Origin: an uncultured Clostridia bacterium | GTDB taxonomy: Bacteria; Bacillota; Clostridia; Oscillospirales; Acutalibacteraceae | Assembly (NCBI GenBank): GCA_945983355.1 | Contig: CAMFSU010000014.1 | Coordinates: forward strand, 1 to 49,217 | Direction: 5' to 3' | DNA: 49,217 nt | Shown: piece after piece, positions 38,389 through 46,688 of the stretch | Position numbering within the stretch: position 1 is the stretch's first letter | Layout of the letters: every line of letters starts with the position of its first letter | Translations under genes and position numbers: made by a program | The notes under the pieces: model-generated | The model's input: the letters and a program-made list of their open reading frames with translations, nothing else | What the model was told of the DNA's origin: nothing | Database searches by the model: none

Positions 38389-39528
38389 ATGGCAAAATTG
38401 AATGGATTGTCTTTATTTGCAAATGTTGGTATAGCCGAAGCTTATATGAAAGAGCTGGGTGTCGATATAAAATTGGCAAACGAAATTGATGTTGACAGAG
38501 CGCGTTTTTATCAAGATGTGTATCCAGAAACCAATATGATATGTGGTGATATAACAGATGACGAAACTCGCACACACATAGTAAACGAAGCCCTTGCACA
38601 GGGAGTCGATTTTATTATTGCGACTCCGCCCTGTCAAGGAATGAGTGAAGCCGGGTTGAGATTACAATTCGACCCAAGAAATCAACTTATTTCATATGCT
38701 ATAGATGTTATCAAACGAGTAAAACCAAAGTTTATAATGCTTGAGAATGTACCTCAACAATTGCGAACAAAAATAATGTTTGGCGACGAGGTGGTTCTTA
38801 TCCCGGACTACATCAAAAAGGAACTTGGAAACGAGTATAATTTCAATAAAGAAACTCTTGTAATGGCTAAAGACTACGGAGTTCCGCAATTGAGAGAGAG
38901 AAACATTTTCCTTCTTGTTAGAAAAGATATGGGTATCGTTTGGGAGTTTCCTGAAAAGCAGCCCGAAATTACTCTTGAAGATGCTATTGGCCACCTTCCA
39001 TCCTTGGACCCGCTATTGAGAGAAGGTATGGATGAGACATTAAGACGTTTTCCTGCTTTTAGAAAAAAAGCAGAAGAGGCTAAAAAAGTTTCAAAATGGC
39101 ACTATCCACCCACGCACTCTTGGAAACAAGTAGAGTGGATGTTACACACACCCACAGGAAAGTCTGCTATCTACAATGAAGTTTATTATCCGCAAAAAGC
39201 TGACGGTGTGAGAGTAAAAGCCCATCACAACCACTATCGTAGGCTGAAGTGGGATATGCCGTGTAGAACCATTACGCAGAACAACGGCGTTATTTCATCT
39301 CTCGCTTGTGTTCATCCGGGGCATCCTTATAAAGCAGAAAATGGCGAAACTCTATATTCTGACCCGCGTGTTCTTACAATATATGAATTGCTTATTGTTA
39401 TGTCTTTACCTCTTGATTGGCCTATTCCAGACTGGGCGGGTGAATCATTTGTCCGCAAAGTTTTCGGTGAAGGGATACCTTCAAAACTTGTAAGAGCCAT
39501 AATAGAGGCACTCGTAAAACAATTGTAA
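38389..39528 (+). CDS. C5-cytosine DNA methyltransferase 2 (LlaJI-like)
   Basis: 379 residues, clearly paralogous to the preceding enzyme but without its N-terminal extension. Motif I GLSLFANVGIAEAY (residues 6-19), catalytic Cys82 in TPPCQGMSEAG, LENVPQQL, PQLRERNIF, and C-terminal FGEGIPSKLV. It starts 1 nt after the first gene's stop, with GGAGGAA inside that gene's end. Two similar C5 enzymes in one operon fit modification of the two strands of a non-palindromic target, as in LlaJI. Confidence 0.92.
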   Translation: MAKLNGLSLFANVGIAEAYMKELGVDIKLANEIDVDRARFYQDVYPETNMICGDITDDETRTHIVNEALAQGVDFIIATPPCQGMSEAGLRLQFDPRNQLISYAIDVIKRVKPKFIMLENVPQQLRTKIMFGDEVVLIPDYIKKELGNEYNFNKETLVMAKDYGVPQLRERNIFLLVRKDMGIVWEFPEKQPEITLEDAIGHLPSLDPLLREGMDETLRRFPAFRKKAEEAKKVSKWHYPPTHSWKQVEWMLHTPTGKSAIYNEVYYPQKADGVRVKAHHNHYRRLKWDMPCRTITQNNGVISSLACVHPGHPYKAENGETLYSDPRVLTIYELLIVMSLPLDWPIPDWAGESFVRKVFGEGIPSKLVRAIIEALVKQL

Positions 39529-39540
39529 AGGAGGATTATT

Positions 39541-42267
39541 ATGGCAAAAATCGTAATGCCTAAAAACAGTGCTTTACTCGAAGAAGTAGAAGCAGTACTT
39601 AAGATATATTATGATGCCGGAGGTTGGTTATCAAATGATGAATATAAACGTCAGTTGATGGCAATGATTGGTGATGGACAGTACGCGTCCTCGTATACTA
39701 AAAAAGCACAAATAACCTCCTACTTTGGACTTACGGAGTGGGAAGACATTTCCAATGTTCGTTCACTTCGTAGAATTACAACAAGAGGTAAATCTTTTTA
39801 TGAGAACCTTCTCGCAAAAAACTACGATGGAATATTTGAAGATTTGATGCTGTCTCTTGAAAAAACCACATTCGGTCGTAACAATTTTGGTTGTCCTGAC
39901 AGCGATTCGGATGTTGAACCGCCAATTCTTTTTATTCGCGCAATTGTTGATTTGGGATATTTAACATACAAAGAATTTGCATTTTTGTTGTGGAAATTAG
40001 AAGATTGCGGTGGCAATTATACTGATGCAAAAGCAGAGATTCGCTCGATGCGTAGCCGTATGATATTTGACTTACCCGAAGAAGCAACAAAATATACGGA
40101 CGCTAAGCCAATTATGGTTCTTATTAGGTGGGGCTTTTTGGCTGAGGACGATAATTCAACGGGAGGCAAGCACATTATCATCAATCCTAAAGTGCTTGCA
40201 AAATATAAGCAGCGAATAACGAACTTAAAAATTTATAACATTGACAAGAATGTTATGGATGAAACGAATGACAATGTCGTTATGCCTACATCTGATATTT
40301 TCTCGATGATAAAGCAACGTTATGAAACGGGTGACTACCCTCATATGGAGGGAGAGCGATTAGCTCAAACCTATTCTACCTTTAAGGGATTGTACGGAAA
40401 GGATGCCTTGAAAGCTTTATCGGGCAAAGAGCTGTTGTATAGAATATTTGGCACAAAAGCACAGGACAACCTATCTTTGACATATGCTATTGAACGTGGC
40501 AAAGAATATGCAGATTTTGGCTCTTGTCGTGGCGCTTATGGCTGGGCAAACGTACTTACTTGTTTTGAGGGTAGACAATGGCAATACTGCACCAGCGCTT
40601 CCGACATCACTAACATAACCGAAGAAGAAGCGATTGAAAAAGCGGAATTGCTTATTGGAGACCTTGTTCTCGCACTTGAAATAATCGAGGAATACGATGC
40701 TCAAGGAAAACTGACTAATGCCGAAGGTTACGAAGAATTAGACCAAGAACTCAAAGAAGTGCTTGGTGACCTTTATAATAAACCGCGCTTTAAGAAGCAC
40801 CTTGCAATGTTGTATCCCCACTTGTTTATGAATATGTTTGATTATATTCTAAAAAAGGATGGGTGGCTTAATAGAGTGTTTACCACGCTCCAACTTGAAC
40901 TTTCTGGAAATTGGTACACACAAAGTGGTAGATTCTCTGTTCTGGCAAAAGAGTTGGGAATCCCTAACCTCGACTTATATCAAATCGTGAAATCCTTGCT
41001 TGAAGAATCCGGCGAGGTTTCAGGAGAAACTGCAGGAGATGCTGACGAAATGTTGCAAGATTATAAAGAAAACGAAAAACGATTCCGTGAATGGATGGCT
41101 ACTCAAACTTCGCAGACAGGAAAGCCTTGTACACCGAGTATGATTAGCAATAACAGCGGTGCCTTAAACAAGGTTTGTCAGTTGATGGATATCGTGGAAT
41201 ATCCCGACCTTGAGAGTATTTTCCAAATCACAAATATTGACACATTTAATGACGTAAGGTCTATTATTAAAGCTAACCCCAACTACGATGAGGTAGATAA
41301 GGCTTGCTCTAATCGTTATCTCACGTCAGCATTGAAGTGGTACACAAGATATCTCGATGAGATGTTTGCGCCCGAGGTTCTTGAGCCGGAAACCACGGTG
41401 GAGGCATACGATAAGGAAAAATTCCTTGCAGATGTGTTTATGAGTTCAGATGAGTACGAACAACTTAAGAAATTGCTTTTCTACAAAAGGAACGTTATTT
41501 TGCAAGGCGCACCTGGTGTTGGTAAAACATATTTGGCCAAAAAACTCGTGTATTCTATTATCGAAAAAATGGATGATAGATATATTGAAATGGTACAATT
41601 CCATCAAAACTATAGCTATGAAGATTTTATTATGGGGTACAAACCCGTTGACGAAGGCTTTGAGTTGAAACCCGGTGTTTTCTATAACTTCTGTAAGAAG
41701 GCCGAAAGCGAACCCGAAAACAAGTTCTTTTTCATCATAGATGAAATCAACAGAGGTAACCTCAGTAAAATCTTCGGTGAGCTTATGATGCTTATTGAAG
41801 GTGATAAGAGAGGCATAAAGAATAGAATAAAGCTTGCCTACAAAAATGAATTGTTCTATGTTCCAGCAAATGTATTTATTATCGGTATGATGAACACCGC
41901 TGATAGAAGCCTTGCGATGATGGATTATGCGTTAAGAAGAAGATTCTCTTTCTTTGATGTATTGCCAGCCTTTGACCGCACATCCTTCAAAAATCACATT
42001 CTGCAATATGTTGGTGCTTCGGTAGCGGATAAAGTAGTAAGCCGATTCAAAGATTTGAATGCCAAGATTGCAGATGAGAACAGTTCCAATTTGGGAAAAG
42101 GATACTGCATTGGACACAGTTATTTCTGCGTTCCGCCTGTTGAGGGTCAAAGCGACGAAGAATGGTACGATGCTATTATCGAATACGAAATCTCTCCGTT
42201 GCTATACGAATATTGGTGGGATGATAAGGATAGGGCTGATGAGTGCATTAATGAATTGAAGAGATAA
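39541..42267 (+). CDS. McrB-like AAA+ restriction subunit (R1.LlaJI-like)
   Basis: 908 residues. The C-terminal third is an McrB-type AAA+ GTPase: Walker A GAPGVGKTYLAKKL (about 656-669), FHQNYSYEDFIMGYKP, Walker B FFIIDEINRGNLSKIFGEL (about 728-746), the McrB signature MNTADRSLAMMDYALRRRF (about 783-801). The N-terminal 620 residues are mainly helical with winged-helix-like stretches (SLRRITTRGKSFYENLL) and should give target recognition. I do not recognise a named domain there. AAAGGAGG precedes the ATG. It partners the McrC-like protein to translocate and cut DNA. Confidence 0.88.
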   Translation: MAKIVMPKNSALLEEVEAVLKIYYDAGGWLSNDEYKRQLMAMIGDGQYASSYTKKAQITSYFGLTEWEDISNVRSLRRITTRGKSFYENLLAKNYDGIFEDLMLSLEKTTFGRNNFGCPDSDSDVEPPILFIRAIVDLGYLTYKEFAFLLWKLEDCGGNYTDAKAEIRSMRSRMIFDLPEEATKYTDAKPIMVLIRWGFLAEDDNSTGGKHIIINPKVLAKYKQRITNLKIYNIDKNVMDETNDNVVMPTSDIFSMIKQRYETGDYPHMEGERLAQTYSTFKGLYGKDALKALSGKELLYRIFGTKAQDNLSLTYAIERGKEYADFGSCRGAYGWANVLTCFEGRQWQYCTSASDITNITEEEAIEKAELLIGDLVLALEIIEEYDAQGKLTNAEGYEELDQELKEVLGDLYNKPRFKKHLAMLYPHLFMNMFDYILKKDGWLNRVFTTLQLELSGNWYTQSGRFSVLAKELGIPNLDLYQIVKSLLEESGEVSGETAGDADEMLQDYKENEKRFREWMATQTSQTGKPCTPSMISNNSGALNKVCQLMDIVEYPDLESIFQITNIDTFNDVRSIIKANPNYDEVDKACSNRYLTSALKWYTRYLDEMFAPEVLEPETTVEAYDKEKFLADVFMSSDEYEQLKKLLFYKRNVILQGAPGVGKTYLAKKLVYSIIEKMDDRYIEMVQFHQNYSYEDFIMGYKPVDEGFELKPGVFYNFCKKAESEPENKFFFIIDEINRGNLSKIFGELMMLIEGDKRGIKNRIKLAYKNELFYVPANVFIIGMMNTADRSLAMMDYALRRRFSFFDVLPAFDRTSFKNHILQYVGASVADKVVSRFKDLNAKIADENSSNLGKGYCIGHSYFCVPPVEGQSDEEWYDAIIEYEISPLLYEYWWDDKDRADECINELKR

Positions 42268-42277
42268 GGGAGATATT

Positions 42278-43357
42278 ATGAGCGATACAAAGACACCAAT
42301 TCCTATAAAGAATTTGTTTTATATGCTTTGCTATGCTTGGGATGTTCTCTCTATAAAAGACGATATGCTTGTTGGTTCTGATGACTATAACGATGCATAT
42401 AATCTCTTGGCTCGTGTCTTTTCTCATGGTATTGGAAAAATCATTCGCTCTGGCTTCCACAGGTCGTATATTCCTATGGAGGAGGAATTATCCACACTCC
42501 GAGGGAAAATTGATGTACAGGAAAGCATAAATAGGCTCTCGATGCAACGAAAGCAGTTGGTGTGTTCGTATGATGAGTATTCTACCGACGATATCTTCAA
42601 TCAGATTTTGAACTACACAATTGCAGCATTGATTAAAAATCCTAACGTAGATATATCAATCAAACGGCAATTAAAGAAACAAAAAATGTTTTTTGCAGGA
42701 ATTGGCGAAACAGCACCAACCTTATCCAATAGGAAAAAACTTGTTTTCAACAGAAACAACGTAACCTATAAACTGCTGATTCGTGTTGCCATTATGCTGT
42801 ATGATAATACCACAGTTAATGAGGAAGATGGCAAGGAAACCTTCAAGGATTTCTTTAGACAAGAGCATATGCAAAAAGTGTATGAGAAATTTTTGCTTAA
42901 TTTCTATGCGGCACATCTTGATAAAACAAAATATCGTGTACACGCACCCAAGTTTGTGTGGTTGAAATCTTCAGTGGAGGATATTTTTGACGATTATGAG
43001 GATGCTGGCGATTATATGCCTGAATTGCGAAGCGATATTGTAATAGAAAACAAGGAAAGCGGAATCCAATTCATCATTGATGCCAAGTATTATAGGGAAG
43101 CAATGGTGAAATCTCATCACAGCGATGCGGAGAAATTTAGGCGAGACCATATTTCTCAAGTAATGACATATATGATAAACAGCACATTTTCTGGGACAAA
43201 GAGAGGCGCATTGCTATACCCAACAGTATGCAGAGTTATTGACAGCAAGCGAAACATTGCAACAGGTATGGTTTTCTTCAAGGGTATTAATCTTGATGCT
43301 GATTGGAGAGATATAGAGTCCGAACTGTTGAAGTTTGCAAAAATAGCTGATTTATAA
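42278..43357 (+). CDS. McrC-like nuclease subunit (R2.LlaJI-like)
   Basis: 359 residues. The N-terminal IPIKNLFYMLCYAWDVL and the EEELSTLRGKIDVQESINRL segment are typical of McrC/5-methylcytosine restriction subunits. The C-terminal PD-(D/E)xK nuclease appears as PELRSDIVIE (about 247-256) followed by FIIDAKYYRE (about 264-273), with Asp252, Asp267 and Lys269 (approximate) as metal residues. AAGGGAGA precedes the ATG. It is the last gene of the operon and is followed by a terminator. Confidence 0.88.
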   Translation: MSDTKTPIPIKNLFYMLCYAWDVLSIKDDMLVGSDDYNDAYNLLARVFSHGIGKIIRSGFHRSYIPMEEELSTLRGKIDVQESINRLSMQRKQLVCSYDEYSTDDIFNQILNYTIAALIKNPNVDISIKRQLKKQKMFFAGIGETAPTLSNRKKLVFNRNNVTYKLLIRVAIMLYDNTTVNEEDGKETFKDFFRQEHMQKVYEKFLLNFYAAHLDKTKYRVHAPKFVWLKSSVEDIFDDYEDAGDYMPELRSDIVIENKESGIQFIIDAKYYREAMVKSHHSDAEKFRRDHISQVMTYMINSTFSGTKRGALLYPTVCRVIDSKRNIATGMVFFKGINLDADWRDIESELLKFAKIADL

Positions 43358-43363
43358 GTACAT

Positions 43364-43403
43364 AAAGACTTCCAAGGTCAGGAGGCTTTGGAAGTCTTTT
43401 TTA
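43364..43403 (+). terminator. Terminator of the R-M operon
   Basis: AAAGACTTCCAA / TTGGAAGTCTTT stem with an 11-13 nt loop and TTTTTTA tail, just after the McrC-like stop. Confidence 0.88.
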
Positions 43404-43408
43404 GTAAT

Positions 43409-43553
43409 GACACTTTATATTTTTGCAAAGACACTTTATTTTCTCAATGAAACTTTATCAATTCAAGAGTTTCATTGCAAATTTCACACAAAGCAAAAAA
43501 GGCTCTTGGACACCCGTAAAAACGAGCATTCAAGAGCCACAATGAAACTTTAT
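43409..43553. repeat. Four copies of GA(C/A)ACTTTAT at the island end
   Basis: GACACTTTAT at 43409 and 43430; GAAACTTTAT at 43449 and 43544. The third copy forms an inverted repeat with GTTTCATTG about 20 nt on. No gene lies between 43358 and the tRNA at 43657. Confidence 0.6.
43494..43538 (-). terminator. Terminator-like hairpin, minus strand
   Basis: GGCTCTTG...CAAGAGCC stem with inner near-pairing, followed on the minus strand by TTTTTTGC. It lies downstream of the tRNA and may be a second stop for its transcript. Confidence 0.65.
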
Positions 43554-43600
43554 GAAATTACCTCAAAGCCGAAAAGCCGTTGATTTCAAGGGATTTTTGC

Positions 43601-43653
43601 AAAAAGATAAGCACGACAGTTGCAACCTTAATGGTATCCAAACTATCGTGCTT
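43601..43653 (-). terminator. Terminator of tRNA-Pro
   Basis: AAGCACGATAGTT / AACTGTCGTGCTT stem (one mismatch) followed by ATCTTTTTGC on the minus strand, 3 nt past the tRNA CCA end. Confidence 0.85.
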
Positions 43654-43656
43654 ATT

Positions 43657-43673
43657 TGGTCGAGGCGACAGGA
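43657..43673. repeat. Right attachment-site-like repeat (inside tRNA-Pro)
   Basis: TGGTCGAGGCGACAGGA, identical to 20795-20811. It is the 3' end of the tRNA gene, a classic integration target. Confidence 0.75.
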
Positions 43674-43733
43674 TTCGAACCTGCGGCCTCTGCGTCCCGA
43701 ACGCAGCGCTCTACCAAACTGAGCCACGCCTCG
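43657..43733 (-). tRNA. tRNA-Pro (anticodon CGG)
   Basis: 77 nt with encoded CCA. The acceptor stem CGAGGCG pairs CGCCTCG with discriminator A. The D arm is GCTCAGTTTGGTAGAGC. The anticodon stem CTGCG/CGCAG has loop TTCGGGA (anticodon CGG). The T arm is CAGGTTCGAATCCTG. All arms are complete. Its last 17 nt are repeated at 20795-20811 (island attachment). Its first 23 nt are repeated at 43904-43926, between the gene and the only strong promoter nearby. Confidence 0.97.
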
Positions 43734-43734
43734 A

Positions 43735-43903
43735 CATATAAATATTAAATTGTTTTGAAATTAAAGTGGCGAGGGTCATTTCGCACTGCTACGCAGCTTA
43801 CTCTTGCGGTGCCCGACGACTCGAAACTACCGTTTCTCGCTTGTCGACCGCTGCGCCTTTTCGTTTTCGCTCAATCATCCACAGGATGCGCTCAAACTCA
43901 AAG
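43735..43903. repeat. Intergenic repeat family, right copy
   Basis: Shares ordered blocks with 20798-21021: TCTTGCGGTG (43802), GACCGCTGCGCCT (43846), TCCACAGGATGCGCTC (about 43878), with spacing within 3 nt of the left copy. It is flanked by 24-bp direct repeats (43711-43734 and 43904-43927) made of the tRNA 5' end. It contains one 64-codon frame without a ribosome site, not considered coding. Confidence 0.65.
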
Positions 43904-43926
43904 CTACCAAACTGAGCCACGCCTCG
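43904..43926 (-). pseudogene. tRNA-Pro 5' fragment
   Basis: The first 23 nt of the tRNA (CGAGGCGTGGCTCAGTTTGG and the next TAG) are followed by unrelated repeat sequence, so no tRNA can fold. The 24-bp match extends one base 5' of the tRNA. Confidence 0.85.
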
Positions 43927-43959
43927 ATATATTTAATTTCCGCACTTAACTGCCATATA

Positions 43960-43988
43960 ATTATATATACAACATTAAAAAATGTCAA
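43960..43988 (-). promoter_or_regulatory. Strong promoter upstream of the tRNA 5' fragment
   Basis: Minus strand TTGACA (43988-43983), 17 nt, TATAAT (43965-43960), a consensus promoter starting about 27 nt before the tRNA fragment and about 220 nt before the intact tRNA. Confidence 0.85.
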
Positions 43989-44077
43989 GGAAATTTATAA
44001 AACGAAATTTTTTTATTACAAGCCATTAAAAGTGAGGAGTATTTTGTTTAAAACCTCCTATTTGTGCAGTAAATATC

Positions 44078-44106
44078 TTGCGAATAGGGGGCGGATATGG
44101 TATAAT
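44078..44106 (+). promoter_or_regulatory. Promoter of the ymfF-ymfH-lgt-folD operon
   Basis: TTGCGA (44078-44083), 17 nt, TATAAT (44101-44106), 36 nt before the first start. Confidence 0.7.
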
Positions 44107-44142
44107 AACTATAATTATAACTTTTGAAACGGAGAATTTTAA

Positions 44143-45426
44143 TTGTCTGATAAAATTGTTTCTTTAACAAATGGCGTTGAGGGGTTATTTATAAAAAATG
44201 ACCGCTTTAACACAACAAGCATTTCGTATAATTTTTATTTACCCTTAAAGGAGGAAACAGTGGCTAAAAATGCGCTGTTGCCATTTATCTTGACGGCTTC
44301 AAGTAAGGAGTTCCCTGATTTTTCTGCCCTTAATTTAAAGCTTAATAAATTATATGGTGCACGGCTTGATGCATCGGCCGAAAAATATGGCGACTGTCAG
44401 CTTTTAAGAATGCGAATTTCGGTAATAAATGACCGTTTTACTTTTGATAGTGATTCGTTAGTGCGGTCGGCAAGCGATATGCTTTTGGGACTGATTTTTG
44501 AGCCAAATGTTGAAAACAACGCCTTTACTGAAGAAGATATACAGCGTGAAAAGCGAAAAGCCATTGAACACATAAAGGGTGAAATGGCCGAAAAGCGTAT
44601 TTATGCCAAAAACCGCCTTATAAGTGAAATGTATAAGGGTGACGCTTACGGCATTTCAAAATGCGGTACTGTTTTACAGGTTGAAGAAATTACGGGCGAA
44701 GCACTTTACGAGGCATGGGTCAATATGCTTAAAACCGCATTTGTAAGGGTGCAGGTTATCGGCGAAAGCTTACCGCCAAGGTTTTTCGAGTCGGTGGCTG
44801 AAAGGTTTTCTGAGATTGAGCGTGAAAATATCACCGACCACCGCCTTTGTAAGCCGACAGCCCCCGCTAAAAAGGTTAAAACCGTTTTTGAAAAAATGGA
44901 TATTCAGCAGGGCAAATTGGTGCTTGGCTTTTCAAGTGATATGTACGGCGATGATGATGCCTCCTTGCCGCTAATGGTTATGTGCGACATTTTCGGCGGC
45001 GGACCATATTCACGCCTTTTCACCAATGTGCGCGAAAAAATGAGTCTTTGCTATTATTGTGCGGCGGGAAGTGTTAGATACAAAGGGCTTTTGACCGTCG
45101 ATTCGGGTGTTGAGTGGCAAAACGCTGACAAGGCGATAGAGGCAATTTTAAATCAGCTTGAAATTATGCAAAAAGGCGAATTTACCGATTTCGAGTTTGA
45201 ATCATCAATTAAAAGTATTTGTGATTCACTTAAAGGCCATTATGACAGCCAAAACGGTATTGATTTGTGGTATGCCCTTAAAATCAACAACAATAACCTC
45301 TATTCACCAGAGGATATAATTGAAAAAATTAAACTTATCACCCGTGAGGATGTTATTTACGCAGCAAAGGGTGTTAAGCTTCACACAATATTTAAGCTTT
45401 TGCCGAAGGAGGGACCGATATGCTAA
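44143..45426 (+). CDS. ymfF: M16-family peptidase-like protein, non-catalytic (YmfF type)
   Basis: 427 residues with the two-domain M16 (insulinase/processing peptidase) fold. Visible segments are SISYNFYLPLKEETVAKNAL, FGGGPYSRLFTNVREKMSLCYY and LKGHYDSQNG. The zinc motif HxxEH is absent at the expected N-terminal position, as in YmfF of Bacilli, so it is the partner subunit of the next protein. The start is TTG with GGAG 8 nt upstream. It overlaps ymfH by 7 nt. The role of the pair is unsettled; it has been linked in annotation to EF-P modification or peptide processing. Confidence 0.82.
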   Translation: MSDKIVSLTNGVEGLFIKNDRFNTTSISYNFYLPLKEETVAKNALLPFILTASSKEFPDFSALNLKLNKLYGARLDASAEKYGDCQLLRMRISVINDRFTFDSDSLVRSASDMLLGLIFEPNVENNAFTEEDIQREKRKAIEHIKGEMAEKRIYAKNRLISEMYKGDAYGISKCGTVLQVEEITGEALYEAWVNMLKTAFVRVQVIGESLPPRFFESVAERFSEIERENITDHRLCKPTAPAKKVKTVFEKMDIQQGKLVLGFSSDMYGDDDASLPLMVMCDIFGGGPYSRLFTNVREKMSLCYYCAAGSVRYKGLLTVDSGVEWQNADKAIEAILNQLEIMQKGEFTDFEFESSIKSICDSLKGHYDSQNGIDLWYALKINNNNLYSPEDIIEKIKLITREDVIYAAKGVKLHTIFKLLPKEGPIC

Positions 45427-46685
45427 AAGAAGTTTTTGAAAATGAAATCGGCGAAAGCTATGCTAAATGCGTTTTAGACTGTGGTTTAAAGGTTTTTATT
45501 TGCGAAAAACCGCTTTATAATTCGGCTTATGCTATTTTTGGCACTAAATATGCCTCTATTGATAATGTTTTTTCGGTTAACGGCGAAAGGGTAGAGGTGC
45601 CCGAGGGTATTGCCCATTTTTTAGAGCACAAGCTCTTCGAAAGTGAAGATGGCGACGCCTTTACAAGATATGCCAAAACAGGCGCTTATGCAAACGCCTT
45701 TACCTCGTTTGACAAAACCTGTTATATCTTTAATTGTTCTTCTAACTTTGAAGAAAATCTTGATATATTGCTTGACTTTGTGCAAAGCCCCTATTTCACT
45801 GCCGCAACGGTACAAAAGGAGCAGGGCATTATCGGGCAAGAGATTAGAATGTATGATGACAGTCCCGCTTGGCGTGTAATGTTTAATATGCTTTTTGCAA
45901 TGTATCACAGTCACCCTGTACGCATTGATATTGCGGGCACCGTTGAAAGCATTGCACAAATTGATGATAAGCTTTTATATAAGTGCTATGAAACCTTTTA
46001 CAATCCGCAAAACATGTTTTTGTGCATTACGGGCAATGTTAACACCGAAAAGATTTTAAAAACGCTGGAAACGGCAATAAAGCCCAAAGAAAGCATAGAG
46101 CTTACAAGAATTATGCCGACCGAGCCCGACACAGTTTTAAACCCTTATGTCGAGCAGGCGTTAGAGGTAGCACTTCCCATGTTTTGCTTTGGCTATAAGG
46201 AAAACGCCCAAACAAAGCCCACTATTAAAGAGCGTATTTGCACCGCAGTTTTGCTTGAAATGGTTGTGGGTGACGCCTCGCCACTTTATAAGCGCCTTAC
46301 AAATGAAGGACTTATAAATGATGAATTTTCTTTTGAATATTTTAACGGCGACGGCTACTCGGCAGTGATTTTCGAGGGTGAATCTAAAAATCCGAAAAAG
46401 GTTGCTGAAGAAATCAAGGCCGAAATCAACCGCCTTAAAGAAGAAGGTTTAAGCAAAAAACTGTTCAATGCAATAAGAAGTGGGCTTTACGGAAATGCAA
46501 TTCGCAGCTTTAACAGCGTTGAAAGCATAACAATGGGGCTTGTTGACTGTGCAATGAATGACACAGGGCTTTTTGATGAAATTAAATATCTTAAAAAAAT
46601 TACGGTTGATGATGTTTATAAACGCCTTGCCCTTTTAAATGATGACTGCACAGTTTTGTCAGTTATAACCCCAAAGGAGAAGTAA
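45420..46685 (+). CDS. ymfH: M16-family zinc peptidase (YmfH type)
   Basis: 421 residues. The inverted zinc motif HxxEH appears as GIAHFLEHKLFE (about residues 63-74), with the downstream Glu in EQGIIGQEIRMY. Substrate-pocket sequences include YANAFTSFDKTCYIF and SFNSVESI. This is the catalytic partner of the preceding non-catalytic subunit and is predicted cytoplasmic. AAGGAGG lies 6 nt before the ATG. In B. subtilis the same pair lies close to tepA and spoIIIE, which here are 36 kb away. Confidence 0.88.
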   Translation: MLKEVFENEIGESYAKCVLDCGLKVFICEKPLYNSAYAIFGTKYASIDNVFSVNGERVEVPEGIAHFLEHKLFESEDGDAFTRYAKTGAYANAFTSFDKTCYIFNCSSNFEENLDILLDFVQSPYFTAATVQKEQGIIGQEIRMYDDSPAWRVMFNMLFAMYHSHPVRIDIAGTVESIAQIDDKLLYKCYETFYNPQNMFLCITGNVNTEKILKTLETAIKPKESIELTRIMPTEPDTVLNPYVEQALEVALPMFCFGYKENAQTKPTIKERICTAVLLEMVVGDASPLYKRLTNEGLINDEFSFEYFNGDGYSAVIFEGESKNPKKVAEEIKAEINRLKEEGLSKKLFNAIRSGLYGNAIRSFNSVESITMGLVDCAMNDTGLFDEIKYLKKITVDDVYKRLALLNDDCTVLSVITPKEK

Positions 46686-46688
46686 AAA

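Larger units (their letters stand above)
20795..43673. mobile_element. Mosaic genomic island integrated at tRNA-Pro
   Basis: The region is bounded by a 17-bp exact direct repeat (20795-20811 and 43657-43673) that equals the 3' end of the tRNA-Pro gene including CCA. The content between is all accessory: serine recombinases, prophage structural genes, phage regulators and a restriction-modification operon, whereas both flanks are core genes. No tyrosine integrase, relaxase or conjugation gene is visible, so the island is either decayed or depends on the serine recombinase operon. Confidence 0.7.

Noticed and set aside
43904-43927. Second tRNA-Pro gene
   Set aside because: Only the first 23 nt are present. 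The anticodon arm and 3' half are missing.
43755-43949. 64-residue gene right of the tRNA
   Set aside because: It lies wholly in the intergenic repeat and tRNA fragment, with no ribosome site.
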